Part shown: positions 28,336-38,434 of the stretch, piece by piece | Layout: each line of letters begins with the position of its first letter | Numbering within the stretch: the stretch's first letter is position 1 | IMG/VR virus record: IMGVR_UViG_3300042562_002450 | Coordinates: 124,001-188,000 of that record | Direction: 5' to 3' (one strand) | Length of the DNA: 64,000 nucleotides | Source: a virus | Position numbers and translations under genes: made by a program | The notes under the pieces: model-generated | Databases searched by the model: none | Told to the model about the DNA's origin: nothing | The model's input: the letters and a program-made list of their open reading frames with translations, nothing else

Positions 28336-29052
28336 TTATGTCGTTTTTAAGTTTAGCTTAATCTTTTGTAAAACTTGTTCAGTCGTTATCGATACTTCTT
28401 CTGTAGTAAGATAATACATTAACGGCCTAACATGGATAACGCTATCGCCTTCCTTGACAACACTATCCGATTCTCTCTCTATGAAATAATATCTGATTAT
28501 ACCCTTTAAGGCAAAAAACTTCTTGTGTACACTCAATAAATTTTGAAACCAAGTAGCAACTTGATTGGCTTCCTTATTGCTTCTAGCGTGAATTGTAAAG
28601 CATATTTGATTATCATATAATTGTCCAAAATAATAGATCCATGTAGACCTATCTTCTTCATCTGCTTTTTGAATTGACCTAAGTGAAGGTCGGATTTCTC
28701 TAGTCCCTGCATTTGTCATTGGACTATTAGTCTGACTAAAAGACCCTGGCTTTTGACCTCTGACACTGCAAGTCACAACTGCGAGAACTTCTGTCTTTGG
28801 ATTCTTTGGATCTTCAAAAATATTATTCTTTGAAAAATCATCAATAAGGATTACTTTGTGGGTCTTCCCTTCTTGATGAATATCCATTAATTGCCTAGTA
28901 AGTGTAAGAAAATTATCCAGAGAACAGTGCACCGGGTTATACTCAACACCAGAGTACTTTGATTCGATATAATCTTCTTTGATTAAAGTATCAAGATACT
29001 CAAGACTAAAGTCGGAGTCTACATTAACTTCAATATCTTGATTGTGACTCAT
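28336..29052 (-). CDS. Tail completion/sheath terminator-like protein
   Basis: 238 aa, starting MSHNQDIEVNVDSDFSLEYL. It lies immediately upstream of the sheath gene (10-nt gap), where tail terminator or sheath terminator proteins are encoded. It has mixed alpha/beta predicted character, with 'WIYYFGQLYDNQICFTIHAR' in the middle and 'VATWFQNLLSVHKKFFALKG' after it, a pattern seen in neck-type tail completion proteins that cap the finished tail. There is no catalytic motif. Assigned by position and general character. Confidence 0.55.
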   Translation of the reverse strand: MSHNQDIEVNVDSDFSLEYLDTLIKEDYIESKYSGVEYNPVHCSLDNFLTLTRQLMDIHQEGKTHKVILIDDFSKNNIFEDPKNPKTEVLAVVTCSVRGQKPGSFSQTNSPMTNAGTREIRPSLRSIQKADEEDRSTWIYYFGQLYDNQICFTIHARSNKEANQVATWFQNLLSVHKKFFALKGIIRYYFIERESDSVVKEGDSVIHVRPLMYYLTTEEVSITTEQVLQKIKLNLKTT

Positions 29053-29054
29053 AG

Positions 29055-29636
29055 TTATAATCTTATGCTATTATCAAAATTACTAATTAAATTTATTTTA
29101 AAAAACTCAACTCGACCAAATTTATCAAGTCGATAAGGCTCAGAAGAGCCGATATCATACTTAACTCTAATAGCGAGTGGAGAGCTTACGGTACCATTAA
29201 TATCTATCTCTGGCTCTATAATTTTATCAAATTCATCAGGCATATCTTTCAAGTTACTTGTATGCTTAAAAAGAACATCATGTTCAAGGTATAAAACTAA
29301 AGCATCTGATCTGCTATCTCCATATTCTTTTACCTTACCAGGCTCATGGAAATTCGAGCCTTCAGAAAGATAGGCAGTAACCATGTAGTCATCAAAGAGA
29401 TACTTCATCCCTTTATTTGTTCCAAAAGTTGCCTCTCCACTTCTGTTCTCAAGAGTTGAACTTGCAGCTATTGGATATCCCTGACTATCTCTTCGTACTC
29501 TTCTGTAAATATAGTAAGATCCTCTTTCTTCAGTAAAGAGTAATCTTTTGATTTCTTTACGTATATCTGGTTCTCCAGATATTGTTTTGTTATTTCCGTA
29601 AGGATTCTTACTTGGTTTTTTTGAATAAAAATCCAT
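29055..29636 (-). CDS. Neck/head-tail connector candidate
   Basis: 193 aa, starting MDFYSKKPSKNPYGNNKTIS. 'YYIYRRVRRDSQGYPIAASS' (about residues 41-60) and 'KYLFDDYMVTAYLSEGSNFH' are reminiscent of head completion or neck proteins of myoviruses. The gap to the next gene is 2 nt. It lies between a connector-like gene and the tail terminator candidate. The function is inferred from gene order. Confidence 0.5.
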   Translation of the reverse strand: MDFYSKKPSKNPYGNNKTISGEPDIRKEIKRLLFTEERGSYYIYRRVRRDSQGYPIAASSTLENRSGEATFGTNKGMKYLFDDYMVTAYLSEGSNFHEPGKVKEYGDSRSDALVLYLEHDVLFKHTSNLKDMPDEFDKIIEPEIDINGTVSSPLAIRVKYDIGSSEPYRLDKFGRVEFFKINLISNFDNSIRL

Positions 29637-29644
29637 ATTTAATC

Positions 29645-30349
29645 CTATTGTGGTTCTCTGTTTGTTACTTTATACCAATCAAAAGGTTCTTTGTTTGTCA
29701 TTTGATACCTATCAAGAGTTCGTATGAAACCAGTCATCTGAGGTAAGCTCCCAGATCTAAGAAACGTTCTTCCGAACATTGGACGATGCAATGACTGCCC
29801 CTTAGTTGCAAGCTGTGGAACTAGAGGGTTATTATTAATTAAGCTTTTGATACAATCGATCAATGGATCTTTGCATGAGATTACTGCTACTGAAAGCTTC
29901 ATGGATTCACATTCAAGCTTCTCAATTAAGCCATCTGCAGGACTTGATCCGTCTTTTTTTGCATCTTTTGATATTGAAAAATCACCAAGTTTCTTATAGA
30001 CCTTTTGACCTGTATCTCCAAGATATATCTCTGCATTATATATTGCATTAAGAGCAGCTCGATAAGTGACCCATAAAGATGCGAAGTATCTCCATTTTTC
30101 AAAATTCACAGTAGAGCAAATAGAAATTGCATTAGCCTCAACAGAATACGTATGTATTAAATATAAAAGAATTTCATCAGAAACGTCTTTAAGGTAAGAT
30201 CCTGCAATGGCTCTAATCTTGTTTGGTGTAGAATATAGAGGATCAAATGTTGTAGAGAAAGAATAAAAAAGATCAGGATAGAGGTCACCGTCTGTGCTCT
30301 CTATTCCACTAATATTAATTTCTACTATTTGGTTATTAGTCAATTCCAT
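29645..30349 (-). CDS. Neck/connector-region structural protein, unknown
   Basis: 234 aa, starting MELTNNQIVEINISGIESTD. A helical middle ('YFASLWVTYRAALNAIYNAE') is followed by a basic C-terminus. It has no recognised motif. It sits in the neck gene cluster between the fibre-like 1002-aa protein and the tail completion genes, which suggests a head-to-tail adaptor. Confidence 0.5.
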   Translation of the reverse strand: MELTNNQIVEINISGIESTDGDLYPDLFYSFSTTFDPLYSTPNKIRAIAGSYLKDVSDEILLYLIHTYSVEANAISICSTVNFEKWRYFASLWVTYRAALNAIYNAEIYLGDTGQKVYKKLGDFSISKDAKKDGSSPADGLIEKLECESMKLSVAVISCKDPLIDCIKSLINNNPLVPQLATKGQSLHRPMFGRTFLRSGSLPQMTGFIRTLDRYQMTNKEPFDWYKVTNREPQ

Positions 30350-30351
30350 AT

Positions 30352-33300
30352 TTAGTCCCTAATCTTTATAGTTACTATATTCCCTGAAACTGATTCTATA
30401 CTACCTAGTACTCTTGGAACATAGTTCGGAGAATACCTAGTAACTCCAACAGCATCACTTGCAGTTAGAAAATAATCATTTGTTTTTTCTTTAGCAGTAA
30501 AAGATGTAAGTCCAGATGTTGTCATTCCGCCGCCAGCATTAACAAACGAAACAGATAGAGGAGTTACTCGTGAAAGATTTAGTTCATGAACTCTTAGTTG
30601 ACAAGTTCCACCAGTAAGAAGTCCGACATCTGCAATACTTGCTGTACTTGAAGATGTATTAACAAGTCTTCCTGCAAATCCTGGTTTGTACCATTCTAGC
30701 TTAATTGAAGAGCCATTAACAATTGCTTTGCATCTATGCCCATTTGTAGATGTTACTAATGGAGCTCTGAACATTGTTTTATTTATTGTTTCTGCAAGGT
30801 TGAAAGCCGTACCTGCTATCGTTGTTGATAGTTGAAAATCTGTCCAAACAGTAGGAAGTAGTTTTGCTACGAATGTTGTAGTCACAGCTTCTGTTGTTAA
30901 GCTTGCTGGTATCGTAATTGTAAATGATTGACCCTCGGTCAAGGCAGCATTAATATTAATTGTTCTAGATGGAGCAGTTCCCCATATTCCAGCTCTTAAG
31001 TATGTTGGTGCTCCAAATTCACCTGAATTCAAATCATACGAAACATCATTAATAGTTCCAATTATATTGTCTCGTGTTTTTTCTGTTCTTAATTCTTGAG
31101 GGATAGCAATATCCTGATTTAACTTAAACTCACCATCTGCCACAACAGGAACAACTAATGTGGATGCTGTTAATGTTTTATTTCCAATGATTATTTCATC
31201 ATGATCAGCAATAGTAGCAGAACTTGTAATAGTAAAATCTGCATAAGATAATCTAAGAGGATAAAGCCTTGCACCTTTAATAAAAGTTGAACTATTAAGA
31301 CTAGTTGAGCTTGTTGCTTTTAAGTTATGTGTTCCACTTGAATAGAATATTCCTGTAGTACTTGCTGGTACTGTAGTCGCTGGATAGTAAACAGCTCCTT
31401 TATTTGGCCAGAAGAAATCAACTTGAGCAGGAAGATATTCATTCGCAGGATGGAGATCTGCTATATGTGGACAGATCCTATCGTAAGCATCAACAAAAAA
31501 TGGAAATACGAAATCGATATCATAGCCAAACTGATTAACAAGGGAGAGTGCAATATTGTCTGAGACTTTTTTTAACCCACTAAGAACACTAGATCCAAGG
31601 ATAGGATTAATCGTTGTTGCACCTGATTCACTAAAATTAACATCTTGTATCTTTACTCCCTTTGATGGAAGCGTTGCTTTTATGATTACATCCCCAGCAG
31701 TAGATGTGAGTGTCAAATCAGAAATTGGCTCGATAGCAAGAGTTCCTAATGATTTAATCTTAGCTAATGTCTGTTGAAAGTTAATATCTTTTCTGAAAGC
31801 AATATCTGCCAATCTGAAAGTAACTAAGCTATCCCCAGATGTTGTGTCTTTAAATGTTAATCCATTTGCTGTTAAGTTTAATTCTTTAGCTGCAGCTGTA
31901 TTGTCATAAACATTTTGTAGATTAGTTACACTATTCTGTTTAATATCTATTGAGTTTCCAGCTGTTGAAACCGATAAAGAGCTATCACTTGAAGAGATAG
32001 AAACAGATCCAGATAATCCTTGAAGTGTCTTAACATTATTATGAGGATTAGATGCTGCAATGTGAGCAGCAAAAGCAGAATGGGAAGTACCATCATCTGC
32101 AAGATGTGAAGTTGAGTTATTAAGTAGGTTGACTATATTTAACCCACCAATTACTGCCGAATTTGATATTAAGTCACCAAGACCAGTTATGCTGAAAGTT
32201 TCAACTCCAAATTGATTTCTTACTGAAATTCTTTTTGCTGAGTTATTACCTGATTCAGCTTGAGTTGTTATGATTTTATGAAAACCAGTAACTGCATCAT
32301 GCTGATTAGCAAAGAGGGAGGTTGTATTCCCAATTGTCGTAATGTCTGTTTTTAATTCATTAATTGCACCAATAATATTTTTCTTACTTGTTGAAAGATC
32401 AGTAACAGAAGCATCAGAGAAAGGAAATGAAACCCTTTTATCTTGAATGATCAGTTCACTAAGACCAGAACTCAAAAGAGGAGTCTCAACTTTATTTGAA
32501 CTCTTAATAGGATCTGAACTAATATATCCAGCAGTATCTGCAATCGTTGTATTGCTTCCTACCTTTAGGTCTCCAACTTTTGCTTTTCTTGTTGCATTCA
32601 AGTTACCAACAACTCTGAATGTATCGGATGTAGAGGTCGGACTTGCATCCTCAATGATTAGACCTCCCTGAGTTGTGTTTGTTACCAATTTTGGAGGAGA
32701 GGACTGACCGTATACAGCCTGAAGACTAGTGTTAAAAGAACTAGCTTTCAATTCGTTAATTGCTCCAACTAAACTCTGTGAAGTAGTAGAGAGAGCAGGA
32801 TTCCCAGGCTCTGAAATTGTTACAGGATTTGTTAAGAAAATATCTTTTAAATAAATATAGTTTTCTGATTTTAAAGTTAATTTTGAACCTGGAGAAATTG
32901 CTCCAACAAGAAGATCTCCAAGACTTGTAGTAACACTAATATTAGTAAGATCTAAAGTTGTAAAACCACTACCTTTCACTTTCATTGTTACTGGTTTGAA
33001 ACTTAAGTTCCCTGAATCATCTAATCTTATTTCTTCTCTTGTTCCAAAGATAAGAGGTTTGCTTGCTATTAATGATATTGTGCTTCCGTTAAGGTACATG
33101 TCCTGAAGAGAAGAGTTTCCAGATATAGCCTCTAGTATCGATATCCTTTCTGCAATCCCGCTATTTGCTTTTAATATATTAGCAGGAGAAAGGGTAGAAG
33201 TTTTGAGTAAGATAGTCTGGGTATCACGAATAGCATCAGCAAGCTCATTTGGATCTCTTGCATCAATGTCATCGCCAATGATAGAAATTCCATCATTTAT

Positions 33301-33360
33301 TTTATAAACCCACTCATCTGGTTGGGCCTGATCTATATTCTTAATTCTAAATTGGCTCAT
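30352..33360 (-). CDS. Large virion fibre/neck-appendage-like protein
   Basis: 1002 aa, rich in Ser, Thr, Asn, Ile and Gly, with repeating short segments. 'GAINELK' occurs twice ('SLVGAINELKASS' and 'NIIGAINELKTDI'), and 'SHLADDGTSHSAFAAHIAAS' (about residues 418-437) is a pattern common in phage fibres. The repeated alternation of turns and strands suggests a trimeric beta-structured fibre. It lies between head and sheath genes rather than after the baseplate, so a head fibre, collar or whisker is more likely than a receptor-binding tail fibre. Confidence 0.55.
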   Translation of the reverse strand: MSQFRIKNIDQAQPDEWVYKINDGISIIGDDIDARDPNELADAIRDTQTILLKTSTLSPANILKANSGIAERISILEAISGNSSLQDMYLNGSTISLIASKPLIFGTREEIRLDDSGNLSFKPVTMKVKGSGFTTLDLTNISVTTSLGDLLVGAISPGSKLTLKSENYIYLKDIFLTNPVTISEPGNPALSTTSQSLVGAINELKASSFNTSLQAVYGQSSPPKLVTNTTQGGLIIEDASPTSTSDTFRVVGNLNATRKAKVGDLKVGSNTTIADTAGYISSDPIKSSNKVETPLLSSGLSELIIQDKRVSFPFSDASVTDLSTSKKNIIGAINELKTDITTIGNTTSLFANQHDAVTGFHKIITTQAESGNNSAKRISVRNQFGVETFSITGLGDLISNSAVIGGLNIVNLLNNSTSHLADDGTSHSAFAAHIAASNPHNNVKTLQGLSGSVSISSSDSSLSVSTAGNSIDIKQNSVTNLQNVYDNTAAAKELNLTANGLTFKDTTSGDSLVTFRLADIAFRKDINFQQTLAKIKSLGTLAIEPISDLTLTSTAGDVIIKATLPSKGVKIQDVNFSESGATTINPILGSSVLSGLKKVSDNIALSLVNQFGYDIDFVFPFFVDAYDRICPHIADLHPANEYLPAQVDFFWPNKGAVYYPATTVPASTTGIFYSSGTHNLKATSSTSLNSSTFIKGARLYPLRLSYADFTITSSATIADHDEIIIGNKTLTASTLVVPVVADGEFKLNQDIAIPQELRTEKTRDNIIGTINDVSYDLNSGEFGAPTYLRAGIWGTAPSRTININAALTEGQSFTITIPASLTTEAVTTTFVAKLLPTVWTDFQLSTTIAGTAFNLAETINKTMFRAPLVTSTNGHRCKAIVNGSSIKLEWYKPGFAGRLVNTSSSTASIADVGLLTGGTCQLRVHELNLSRVTPLSVSFVNAGGGMTTSGLTSFTAKEKTNDYFLTASDAVGVTRYSPNYVPRVLGSIESVSGNIVTIKIRD

Positions 33361-33372
33361 GTTACTCTCTTC

Positions 33373-34734
33373 TTAGTTTCCAATAGTTGTATAAGTTCCT
33401 TTGATCTCTACATGACCTATAGTCAGTGAGTCACATTGAACAAAAAATCCATATTGGGTAATATCTGTAATTGATACATTGTTATAGTTTGAACTCTTAA
33501 GTGGGTCAATAGAAAGAGTCACAGAAGATGGAGTAGTTATCATTTTAGATTTAAAGTTAACTCCATATCCCTGGAACTTTCCACCTGCATTATCTGAATG
33601 AAATTTCATTCCAAAATAGCCTACTTCTTGTACGTTTCTTTTTAATATTGAGTTACCTGTAATTATTTGATTCTGATCTGCTTTTAAAATAATATTAGTT
33701 GAAGTGTCTAATGTTCCAAAGTCACCATCTTTAGTAACTATTAACTCTGAAGTTCCTTCATTATTATCTGAATCTAGTCTTAACGTATAAGTTCCACTTT
33801 GAACATCAATCTTGTTATGTTCGAAAACTGACTGAACACTAGTTCCAAGAACTAGAGAGTTAGTCAATTCACAAGAAGAAGAAGCAATACTCGACAATAC
33901 TGATAATAGTCCAGTCTCATCAAGAGTGAGCACTGGAGAACTTACTCCATTTAATATCTGGAACTTTGAATTAGCAGAGAGACCATCAATAGCATCTTCT
34001 GAGTCTAATGTGAAAATAATATCATTAATTGATTTAAGATAAATCCCATTACTTAGGAATGATAGATTTGTATATTCAAATGAATCCTTAGCACCGATCT
34101 TTGAAGTATTAGGCATTACTATATTTTGACCAACTTCTAATTGACCAGAGATAAGCAAGTCTCTACCTATCGTTGTATCTCCGCTAATTACTACTGTATT
34201 ACTTACAGAAGAACCAAGCTGAACATTTGCTAATGCTGCAAAAGCTCCTTGAACAGAAAGTGTACCTGTAACAACTGCAGATCCACTTTGTAGTATGTAT
34301 CTATTATCTAGTGTATTTCCTTCTACGTAGCCACCTGACATTATGTTGTCAATATCGTTCTGAAGTTCTTCGAATGCTTGCTGACCTCTAGTTGAATTTA
34401 GATTACCTATTGCTGTTACTTGAATAACATTTGAATGATGTTGAAAAGGATCAGTTGGCATGACAAAAGATAAATGCCCCTCAAAAGCTGTTTGCCTATC
34501 CTTTAATGCACCATCGAGAATTTCTAATGAAGTTTTGATACTAGAGGCAGCAGGAATATAATGATTAGAGGCAAGACTCATACTGAGTCCAGCTCCCGCA
34601 ATTACGATTTCAATATTTCTAGTTGCATCTTGCAGATCATTTACATGCTCTGCTTTTACATAATCAACACCATTTACTTTTGTATAACTTGGGTTGACAA
34701 AAGAATCAATTGAATTTGGGAAATTACTAGCCAT
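33373..34734 (-). CDS. Beta-rich fibre-like structural protein
   Basis: 453 aa. The start 'VNGVDYVKAEHVNDLQDATR' (about residues 20-39) is a recurrent N-terminal module in phage fibre-type proteins. It is followed by repetitive strand-turn segments such as 'GTLSVQGAFAALANVQLGSS' and 'ISGDTTIGRDLLISGQLEVG', suggestive of a beta-helix stalk. It is the partner of the adjacent 1002-aa fibre-like gene (12-nt gap). A head or neck appendage is inferred. Confidence 0.55.
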   Translation of the reverse strand: MASNFPNSIDSFVNPSYTKVNGVDYVKAEHVNDLQDATRNIEIVIAGAGLSMSLASNHYIPAASSIKTSLEILDGALKDRQTAFEGHLSFVMPTDPFQHHSNVIQVTAIGNLNSTRGQQAFEELQNDIDNIMSGGYVEGNTLDNRYILQSGSAVVTGTLSVQGAFAALANVQLGSSVSNTVVISGDTTIGRDLLISGQLEVGQNIVMPNTSKIGAKDSFEYTNLSFLSNGIYLKSINDIIFTLDSEDAIDGLSANSKFQILNGVSSPVLTLDETGLLSVLSSIASSSCELTNSLVLGTSVQSVFEHNKIDVQSGTYTLRLDSDNNEGTSELIVTKDGDFGTLDTSTNIILKADQNQIITGNSILKRNVQEVGYFGMKFHSDNAGGKFQGYGVNFKSKMITTPSSVTLSIDPLKSSNYNNVSITDITQYGFFVQCDSLTIGHVEIKGTYTTIGN

Positions 34735-34744
34735 ATATCTATCC

Positions 34745-35737
34745 TTATTGGAAATTAATTATTAACTTATTATCTTGTATTTCATATGTAAAGTCTAAAG
34801 GTCCATAATACGAACTAACAGTAGACTCTGTAATTGTCTTAATCTTTTCAGATGTAATTGAAGCAGGGTTAATAGACTTATTAAATGTAAAAGTCACAAC
34901 CTTATTCTCTGAATTATTCATTACAGAATTTAATGCAGGAGAAATAGAAACTAACTTAAATGCTGATGTTGGATCAGTAGGAGTATTATTTTCCTGTATT
35001 GGGAGTCCAACTACAACACCTGAGTTTTGATCCGAAGGAAGAACATAAAGACTATCACCTGTCTTGAAGTCCCAAGAGTAAATCTCATTCGTCTTAACTA
35101 AAGGCTTAACTTTTATTGTGAAGATATCTCCAGCGACATAAGTGCCTATATCAAATTTAAAGAATAGACCTTCTTCAATTTCTATAAATCTTTTCTTTGC
35201 TGTCAGGTCTATTGAACTATAGTTATCAGATGATCTTGTTATTCTATATTTAGCAGTAGATTCAGACCCACCGATTATTACTTCTAATGTATACGTATTG
35301 TCAATAAGTCCATTGTATGGACCCTTAACTAGAGGGCTAATTGATCCTGTATTCAGATTTGAAGCTTGAATATCAAAGACAGATTGCTTCCCGATTTCTT
35401 TACTTAAAATTACTGAATATTCAGAGTTAGCAGAAAGAGGAGATGATGATGTGATCTCTATTAAAGATCTATACAACTCTCCAGCTTGAGCACTGTCCCC
35501 GTAATCACTTCCCGTAAAAAGACTATTAGATAGCAGTTGAACTCTTTTAAGGTTTACTTTTATTGGAGTTGGTAGTGTTTGATTTAAATTAAGATTAGTA
35601 ATCTTTTTAATTAGAAAACAATTAACAGGAGTTACGCTTCCCTCATCTAGAGAAAAAGGATAGAGTGCTGTAATCACAGGCATTAATGCAATTCCATCAG
35701 CATTATGAGCTGGACTAACTATAGGTAGTACTGCCAT
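34745..35737 (-). CDS. Structural protein with C-terminal Ig-like domain
   Basis: 330 aa. The last 90 residues ('LVSISPALNSVMNNSENKVV' followed by 'TFTFNKSINPASITSEKI') are a clear Big_5/Ig-like pattern, and residues 8-25 hint at a second copy ('SPAHNADGIALMPVITALYP'). Ig-like domains decorate many phage capsid, neck and tail proteins. It sits between a small basic-tailed protein and fibre-like genes, downstream of the major capsid gene. A capsid-decoration or collar role is plausible. Confidence 0.55.
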   Translation of the reverse strand: MAVLPIVSPAHNADGIALMPVITALYPFSLDEGSVTPVNCFLIKKITNLNLNQTLPTPIKVNLKRVQLLSNSLFTGSDYGDSAQAGELYRSLIEITSSSPLSANSEYSVILSKEIGKQSVFDIQASNLNTGSISPLVKGPYNGLIDNTYTLEVIIGGSESTAKYRITRSSDNYSSIDLTAKKRFIEIEEGLFFKFDIGTYVAGDIFTIKVKPLVKTNEIYSWDFKTGDSLYVLPSDQNSGVVVGLPIQENNTPTDPTSAFKLVSISPALNSVMNNSENKVVTFTFNKSINPASITSEKIKTITESTVSSYYGPLDFTYEIQDNKLIINFQ

Positions 35738-35738
35738 G

Positions 35739-36020
35739 TTATTCCTGTACTTTTACATTCTTAGTAGGCTTCTTTTTAGTAGAAGGCTTATTTTCTTTTA
35801 TGTCTTTTGATTCTGATTTTATCAGTTCTTCGACTTGAACACTAATAGTAATTTTTTTAGCTTTAACAGAAGCCTTAATCTGATCTAGTTCCCATTTCTC
35901 TAGTTTTGACTCATCGAGTTCAATAGCAGGATTGTTTTCACTTAAACTATGAGTTAGGGTAAGTGTTCTTGGATTCATTAAACCCCAAAACATTTGATTA
36001 GCATCAAGTACTATCTTCAT
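35739..36020 (-). CDS. Small protein with lysine-rich tail, unknown
   Basis: 93 aa. An ordered N-terminal part ('MKIVLDANQMFWGLMNPRTL') is followed by a lysine-rich disordered C-terminus (KPSTKKKPTKNVK). It lies just after the major capsid terminator and 1 nt before the Ig-domain gene. The function is unknown; the basic tail could bind DNA or an acidic virion surface. Confidence 0.55.
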   Translation of the reverse strand: MKIVLDANQMFWGLMNPRTLTLTHSLSENNPAIELDESKLEKWELDQIKASVKAKKITISVQVEELIKSESKDIKENKPSTKKKPTKNVKVQE

Positions 36021-36030
36021 TCTAGATCCT

Positions 36031-36064
36031 TATAAATAAAAGAGGGGAGCATTAAGCTCCCCTC
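36031..36064 (-). terminator. Intrinsic terminator after major capsid gene
   Basis: A 9-bp stem GAGGGGAGC/GCTCCCCTC (36042-36064) with the loop ATTAA, followed on the minus strand by TTTATTTATA. It is placed 37 nt after the capsid protein stop and mirrors the terminator after the tube gene. Confidence 0.8.
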
Positions 36065-36100
36065 ATTATAACATTATAATCTATAAAATCTCAAGAGATA

Positions 36101-37447
36101 TTAAGCAGTAACAACTGGAGTTGTAGCTGGAATGTCAGAAAGGTCAACAGTAAGCTCATAATGAGGAACTGCTGCGCGCTCAATGATTTTATTCTCAGTA
36201 TTAACAACATTTTTAAGAACTGCTACAGATTGACCTTCGTTCATGATACCGAAGCAATAACGCTCACGGAACTTAATTTTCTTAATATCACGAGCTGGAT
36301 CATTCCACTCTTCAGTAGTCAACTCTTCATCAACCAAAAGAACACCTAGCTCTTCTTTGTCACAAACGATGATATCGCCGCGTTTCTTAAGAGGGTTATA
36401 AGGAGCCCATGGAGTTACGATGATTTGCATTCCATCCATTCCCCAGTAAGATGGGAAAATTGGAGCAGAATCAATATCACGGTTACGAAGAGCTACTGGA
36501 GTAGTCTCAGAAATGTTTTGTTGCTTACCTTGCATCAAACCAGCAGACTTCTGCCAAGGGTTTCCACCCTGAGCTGATCCACGATGAGATTGGAAATAAG
36601 TAGCATTTCCTTTAAAGAAAAGATCACGCATAACAGGATCTTTACGGAACATAGTGTAGAAAAGTGGGTGAAGGATCATTGTATTAGGCATAAACCCTTT
36701 AGCAACAAAGTGACCTTCAAGATCCAACATATCTTCAGCTGTCAATGAACCATTAGCAGCACCAGCAATGTCACGACCATGAGTAACACCTAATACAGAT
36801 TGACCTGGATTAAGGTTATCAAAGTAAGTTACACCCTGAGAAGAAATCATGTTAGCAGCTTTAACTTCTTTATGACGAGCAAGAAGCTTACCAGCAGCCT
36901 TAACGTGTAGACCGATAACATCGAACTGAGAGTAACGGATCATTTCTTCTGTGATTTTCACAGCAAGACCCACTTTACCAATGTTCGCAATCATCTGAGA
37001 CATACCGCCAGAAGCTAGTTTAGTTTCAGGATACTCATCACCTTCAGACATATCTAGGTTAGTAGATGACATGGCAGAAGTCATAGGAAGGATAATTGCC
37101 TGTCCCATAGTGTACTGGATCTTCTTAAGGAGAGACGTCATAAGCAATTGAGGCTCAATGGCTTCAATGGCTTGCTCAGCAACAACCTTAGGCATCATCC
37201 AAGGAGCATCTGGAGTTGAATACATATCTTCAATTGTCCAAGAATTTCCAACCATATCAGAACCAGAGTTAGTCCAGATGAATCTGAAAGAATCTAAGTT
37301 CGTATTAAAATCTGAGAAAAGCTCATCAGAAGTTTTATCAGCAACACCAGGTGTCTTTGATGCAATATCTCTAAGAGATTTTTCGGGAGCATTGGTATTT
37401 ACTTTTACCTTGTACTCACCTGTTTTTTTGTCTAAAAAAAGTTTCAT
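36101..37447 (-). CDS. Major capsid protein (HK97-fold)
   Basis: 448 aa, the usual length for an HK97-fold shell protein of a large myovirus. Features consistent with the family are a charged N-terminal segment, 'VAEQAIEAIEPQLLMTSLLK' (about residues 88-107, spine-helix-like), 'KITEEMIRYSQFDVIGLHVK' (about 165-184), and the later 'NTMILHPLFYTMFRKDPVMR' and 'CFGIMNEGQSVAVLKN' segments typical of the P-domain and A-domain. It is flanked upstream by a capsid-associated gene and protease/scaffold, and downstream by a strong terminator. A GGAAGGA leader precedes the ATG. No N-terminal cleavage site can be fixed from sequence alone. Confidence 0.88.
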   Translation of the reverse strand: MKLFLDKKTGEYKVKVNTNAPEKSLRDIASKTPGVADKTSDELFSDFNTNLDSFRFIWTNSGSDMVGNSWTIEDMYSTPDAPWMMPKVVAEQAIEAIEPQLLMTSLLKKIQYTMGQAIILPMTSAMSSTNLDMSEGDEYPETKLASGGMSQMIANIGKVGLAVKITEEMIRYSQFDVIGLHVKAAGKLLARHKEVKAANMISSQGVTYFDNLNPGQSVLGVTHGRDIAGAANGSLTAEDMLDLEGHFVAKGFMPNTMILHPLFYTMFRKDPVMRDLFFKGNATYFQSHRGSAQGGNPWQKSAGLMQGKQQNISETTPVALRNRDIDSAPIFPSYWGMDGMQIIVTPWAPYNPLKKRGDIIVCDKEELGVLLVDEELTTEEWNDPARDIKKIKFRERYCFGIMNEGQSVAVLKNVVNTENKIIERAAVPHYELTVDLSDIPATTPVVTA

Positions 37448-37469
37448 AGTAGTAGTCCTTCCTTTCTAA

Positions 37470-38423
37470 TTACAATTTAAGTTTGAATGTTACTACAGCT
37501 GTATTGAGATTACCACCTGCATATTGAACAGCGTGTGGCACACCATCAGTAGCAGAACCTGGCAATTGATCAAGACCAGAACCATCAGTAAATGTACCTG
37601 TGTCTGGGCTAACAACTGGAGAATATAGTCTAGGGTCATAAGCTGTCTTAACTTGGTCAAGAAGTTGCTTAGGCCATTGCTTTTCGATAGCAGTTACGAT
37701 ACCAACAACATCTAATTGAGAAGCAAGAGCTGCTTCTGCATCAGCGAAAGACGCGATAGCAGATGGAGCATAAGCAACAAATTTAGAATTGATGTCGAAA
37801 GTAACTAGATCACCAGCTTTAGCAGCACCTTTCCATGTAGCCATTCCTGCAAACTTAGGACCTGAAACACCTTCAGTAGGGAACTCAAGTAGGTAGTTAG
37901 TCAAGAGAGATACAGAGTTTTGACGGTTATAATTGTGGTATTCATAAGTACCAGGATTATGAGGGTCAGAGTTCAATTGCATATAAACATCATAAGATGC
38001 AACACCGATACAGTTACCTGTAGAGATGCCAGCAGCAATCAATGAATCTACAACGAAAGCACCTGCAACAGCAGCAGCGCCTTGAGCATTTTTAACGCCA
38101 GCAAGAACGTCAGCAGCAGAATACTTAGGACCGTGACCTGCACCAAGTGCAAGAGCGATTTTGTATCCAGCAGGAACCAAGAAACCATTTGAATCTACAG
38201 AGCATGGAGAACCAGCTGAGATTACAAAGTTATCGTAGTTTTCAAGTTCAGTACGAACAGATGGAAGGTAAGAAGCTGGAACGAAAGGTCCAAATCTAAG
38301 TCCTTCTTTCTTTTCGAAGTTAGGGGTCATTCTTTGACCAACAAAGCGAGGCATTCCTCTATGAGTAGCTGAGTAGCCGCCCGCGCCTAGTTGACCATTT
38401 AAATAGCCAGTTTCAAGTGTCAT
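37470..38423 (-). CDS. Capsid-associated protein between protease and major capsid genes
   Basis: 317 aa, rich in Ala and Gly, beginning MTLETGYLNGQLGAGGYSAT and with no transmembrane segment. It has beta-rich motifs such as 'GAGHGPKYSAADVLAGV' and 'GDLVTFDINSKFVAYAP'. A gene of similar size occurs upstream of the capsid gene in several large myoviruses and is a virion component, so a decoration or vertex protein is inferred. It follows the protease/scaffold gene by 11 nt with an AAGGAG site. Confidence 0.6.
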   Translation of the reverse strand: MTLETGYLNGQLGAGGYSATHRGMPRFVGQRMTPNFEKKEGLRFGPFVPASYLPSVRTELENYDNFVISAGSPCSVDSNGFLVPAGYKIALALGAGHGPKYSAADVLAGVKNAQGAAAVAGAFVVDSLIAAGISTGNCIGVASYDVYMQLNSDPHNPGTYEYHNYNRQNSVSLLTNYLLEFPTEGVSGPKFAGMATWKGAAKAGDLVTFDINSKFVAYAPSAIASFADAEAALASQLDVVGIVTAIEKQWPKQLLDQVKTAYDPRLYSPVVSPDTGTFTDGSGLDQLPGSATDGVPHAVQYAGGNLNTAVVTFKLKL

Positions 38424-38434
38424 ATGAGATCTCC

